Shown piece by piece: positions 14,683 through 16,239 of a DNA stretch of 16,239 nucleotides. Below the pieces are notes generated by a model. That model was given only the letters and a program-made list of their open reading frames with translations, was not told the DNA's origin and made no database searches. Source of the DNA: Phycisphaerales bacterium UBA1161 (GTDB lineage: Bacteria > Planctomycetota > Phycisphaerae > Tepidisphaerales > Tepidisphaeraceae); NCBI GenBank assembly GCA_002311745.1, contig DBZL01000008.1, positions 19,505 through 35,743 of the forward strand. The letters run 5' to 3'. A program made the translations under genes and the position numbers. How positions within the stretch are numbered: the first letter of the stretch is position 1; each line of letters starts with the position of its first letter.

Positions 14683-16158
14683 ATGATGCCGCCGAACAAT
14701 TCCATGGTCGGCCTGACCGCTTACTTTCGCAGACGCCGCGATAAACCGTACGTTCGGCCGTGGGCCTTGGCCACGCCGGTGGCGGTGCTGCTGCTGTGCC
14801 TGCCGCTGCTGCGCCCGCTGCGCCACCCGGGGCAACCCAGCAGCGATGAGGCGCTGCGCCTGGCGAGCACCGCCGCCATGGTCGAGCACCGCCAAGGGCT
14901 GGACCCCTCCCTCGCCGCTCGGCTGGCCATCGATGCCGAAGACCCGGCCCTGCGGTCCCACATGATCGTCGTCGAGAAGCATTATTACGCCGATCAGCCG
15001 CCGATGATGACGCTTTTGCTCAGTGGACCGTATTGGTTTCTACACCGCATGGGCTACCGCCTGCGGGAGAATTCCGTGTTGGTGCCGTACCTGCTCACCC
15101 TCCTGGGCGTGACGCTGCCGGCGGCGGCGGCGGGCGGACTGCTCTACCGCATGGGCCGAATCTTCGAGCTGAAGCGCCCGTGGCGCTGCGGCTTGGCGGC
15201 GGCGACGATCTTCGGCTCGGGAATGATCAGCTACGCGGTCGTGCTCAACCCGCACGTTCCCGCGGCCGCATTGGTCCTGGCCGCGGTGGGATGCCTGGTG
15301 CACCTGGCCGCCAGCCCCACGCCGTCGCGCGAAGGCGGATGGCTGGCGCTGGCCGGCTTCTGCGCCGCCCTGGCCGCCACCATCGATCCGTGGGCCACGG
15401 TCTTCCTGGTCCTGCTGGTCGTCGTCATCGTCGCCATGCGCCTGCGCCCGGCCCTGCGCGTCGGCGGAGTCATCCTGTACCTGCTGGGCGCGGCCCCGCC
15501 GATCGCGCTCCACGGCACGCTCACCGTCCACCTGACCGGCGACCTGCTGCCCGGCTCCATGCACCCGGAGCTTTCCGCCACGCGTCTGCGACACTTCCCA
15601 GCCGACGCCCTGGCCGCGGATGACGCCACTGCCACACCCGCCGCCACCGACAGCGGCGAGGAGGAGCCAGCCAGCCTCTGGCAAACGGCCTGGCGCGGCA
15701 TCGGGAAATTCCTCTGGACCTTACTGGGCGAGCATGGGCTGCTAAGTCACTTCCCCGTGGTCGTGCTGGGCGTGGCCGGCATGTTCGCGGTCATGCACCG
15801 ACACTGGCCGGCAACCACCAAGGTCCTGGCTGCCATCAGCGCCATCGCCATGCTCGTTGCCCTGATCGGCTACACCGCCGGCGGCGGCCCGGCCGCTTCC
15901 GCCCAGTTCGCCAACCGTTGGCTGATCCTGTTCATCCCGATCCTGCTTTTCTGGACGGGGGCGTGGCTTCGCCGCTCACATCGTCCCGCGGTCTGGTGCG
16001 CCGCTGCCGTGTTATTGGCTTTCAGCGTGATCGTTTCCCTGATTGGCGCCACCGACCCGATGCCTCCCGGTGGCTACTCCCGTTACACCGTTGCCGCCGC
16101 GTTGCACAACCTGTTTTATCCCACCTCGCCCACGCACACGACTGCCCTGGCGGATTGA
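14683..16158 (+). CDS. Polytopic membrane protein, possible GT-C glycosyltransferase-like
   Basis: About 491 residues with roughly ten to twelve hydrophobic segments. The first begins soon after an arginine-rich cytoplasmic end (YFRRRRDK). A motif after the first segment, SSDEALRLASTAAM and then HYYADQPPMMTLLLSGPYW, resembles the first periplasmic loop of GT-C/PMT-like glycosyltransferases (acidic residue, then YxDxPP). This is a resemblance only. A hydrophilic Ala/Asp/Glu-rich loop lies two-thirds along. I chose the ATG at 14683 because AAGGG lies 9 nt upstream. A TTG at 14647, overlapping the amidotransferase stop as TTGA with GAAGG before it, would add 12 residues and is a real alternative. 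It is the last gene of the plus-strand cluster. The sugar donor and target are unknown. Confidence 0.8.
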   Translation: MMPPNNSMVGLTAYFRRRRDKPYVRPWALATPVAVLLLCLPLLRPLRHPGQPSSDEALRLASTAAMVEHRQGLDPSLAARLAIDAEDPALRSHMIVVEKHYYADQPPMMTLLLSGPYWFLHRMGYRLRENSVLVPYLLTLLGVTLPAAAAGGLLYRMGRIFELKRPWRCGLAAATIFGSGMISYAVVLNPHVPAAALVLAAVGCLVHLAASPTPSREGGWLALAGFCAALAATIDPWATVFLVLLVVVIVAMRLRPALRVGGVILYLLGAAPPIALHGTLTVHLTGDLLPGSMHPELSATRLRHFPADALAADDATATPAATDSGEEEPASLWQTAWRGIGKFLWTLLGEHGLLSHFPVVVLGVAGMFAVMHRHWPATTKVLAAISAIAMLVALIGYTAGGGPAASAQFANRWLILFIPILLFWTGAWLRRSHRPAVWCAAAVLLAFSVIVSLIGATDPMPPGGYSRYTVAAALHNLFYPTSPTHTTALAD

Positions 16159-16162
16159 CAGC

Positions 16163-16196
16163 CCGCAAAAAGGGGGTCACCGCAAAAAGGGGGTCA
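16163..16196 (+). repeat. 17-bp perfect tandem repeat (two units)
   Basis: The unit CCGCAAAAAGGGGGTCA occurs twice with no spacer, starting 4 bp after the membrane protein stop codon. The second unit forms the left arm of the hairpin described next. Confidence 0.9.
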
Positions 16197-16211
16197 GGAC
16201 CCCTTCTTGCG
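16181..16211. repeat. Imperfect palindrome resembling REP/RAYT-type elements
   Basis: CGCAAAAAGGGGGTC pairs with GACCCCTTCTTGCG apart from one mismatch and one bulge, giving a strong hairpin. No T-tract follows. I associate AAAAGGGGGTCAGGACCCCTT-like palindromes with genes for REP-associated tyrosine transposases; this is recollection, and no transposase is in the window. It may also serve as a 3-prime stabiliser for the upstream transcript. A smaller inverted repeat, GGTAA/TTACC, follows at 16216-16229. Confidence 0.55.
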
Positions 16212-16239
16212 AGGGGGTAACTGTTTACCGTCGCGTCAC

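Overview
The window is GC-rich and densely coded. It most likely comes from a planctomycete (Planctomycetota), probably class Phycisphaerae or a relative. The main clue is three tandem membrane proteins whose N-terminal zinc ribbon carries the CGYNLRGL...GRCPECG signature, which I associate with planctomycete genomes. A LysM/L,D-transpeptidase and GC-rich intergenic hairpin repeats fit this. The assignment is inference from sequence style, not from a marker gene.

Layout. Ten genes lie head-to-tail on the minus strand, and four genes run the other way from a divergent intergenic region at 12494-12845. In minus-strand order: sucA (2-oxoglutarate dehydrogenase E1), sucB (E2), a terminator-like hairpin, three paralogous zinc-ribbon membrane proteins, argG, rarA, a 5-formyltetrahydrofolate cyclo-ligase, a LysM/L,D-transpeptidase, and a 2,3-diketo-L-gulonate reductase-like dehydrogenase at the left edge. 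On the plus strand: a tail-anchored-looking zinc-ribbon protein, an ASCH-domain protein, a class I glutamine amidotransferase whose start overlaps the ASCH stop by 4 bp, and a polytopic membrane protein starting within a few tens of bases of the amidotransferase stop. After the last gene come a 17-bp tandem repeat and a hairpin resembling REP/RAYT-type elements.

How the genes work together. sucA and sucB encode two of the three subunits of the 2-oxoglutarate dehydrogenase complex; E3 (lipoamide dehydrogenase) is not here. The E2 has a lipoyl and a catalytic domain but no visible E3-binding domain, so E3 must be recruited another way. The other minus-strand genes are unrelated housekeeping functions: arginine synthesis, replication-fork rescue, folate one-carbon metabolism and cell-wall cross-linking. 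The plus-strand cluster looks like one transcription unit and pairs a possible acetylcytidine-type ASCH amidohydrolase with an amidotransferase of unknown substrate.

Most unusual structure. A 37-bp intergenic element occurs twice (1039-1075 and 9584-9620) in the same orientation, each time just after a stop codon. The copies differ at two stem base pairs, and both changes are compensated, so the hairpin itself appears to be conserved. No classic mobile element, CRISPR array, tRNA or rRNA was seen, and no clear multi-gene defence or novel enzymatic system was found.
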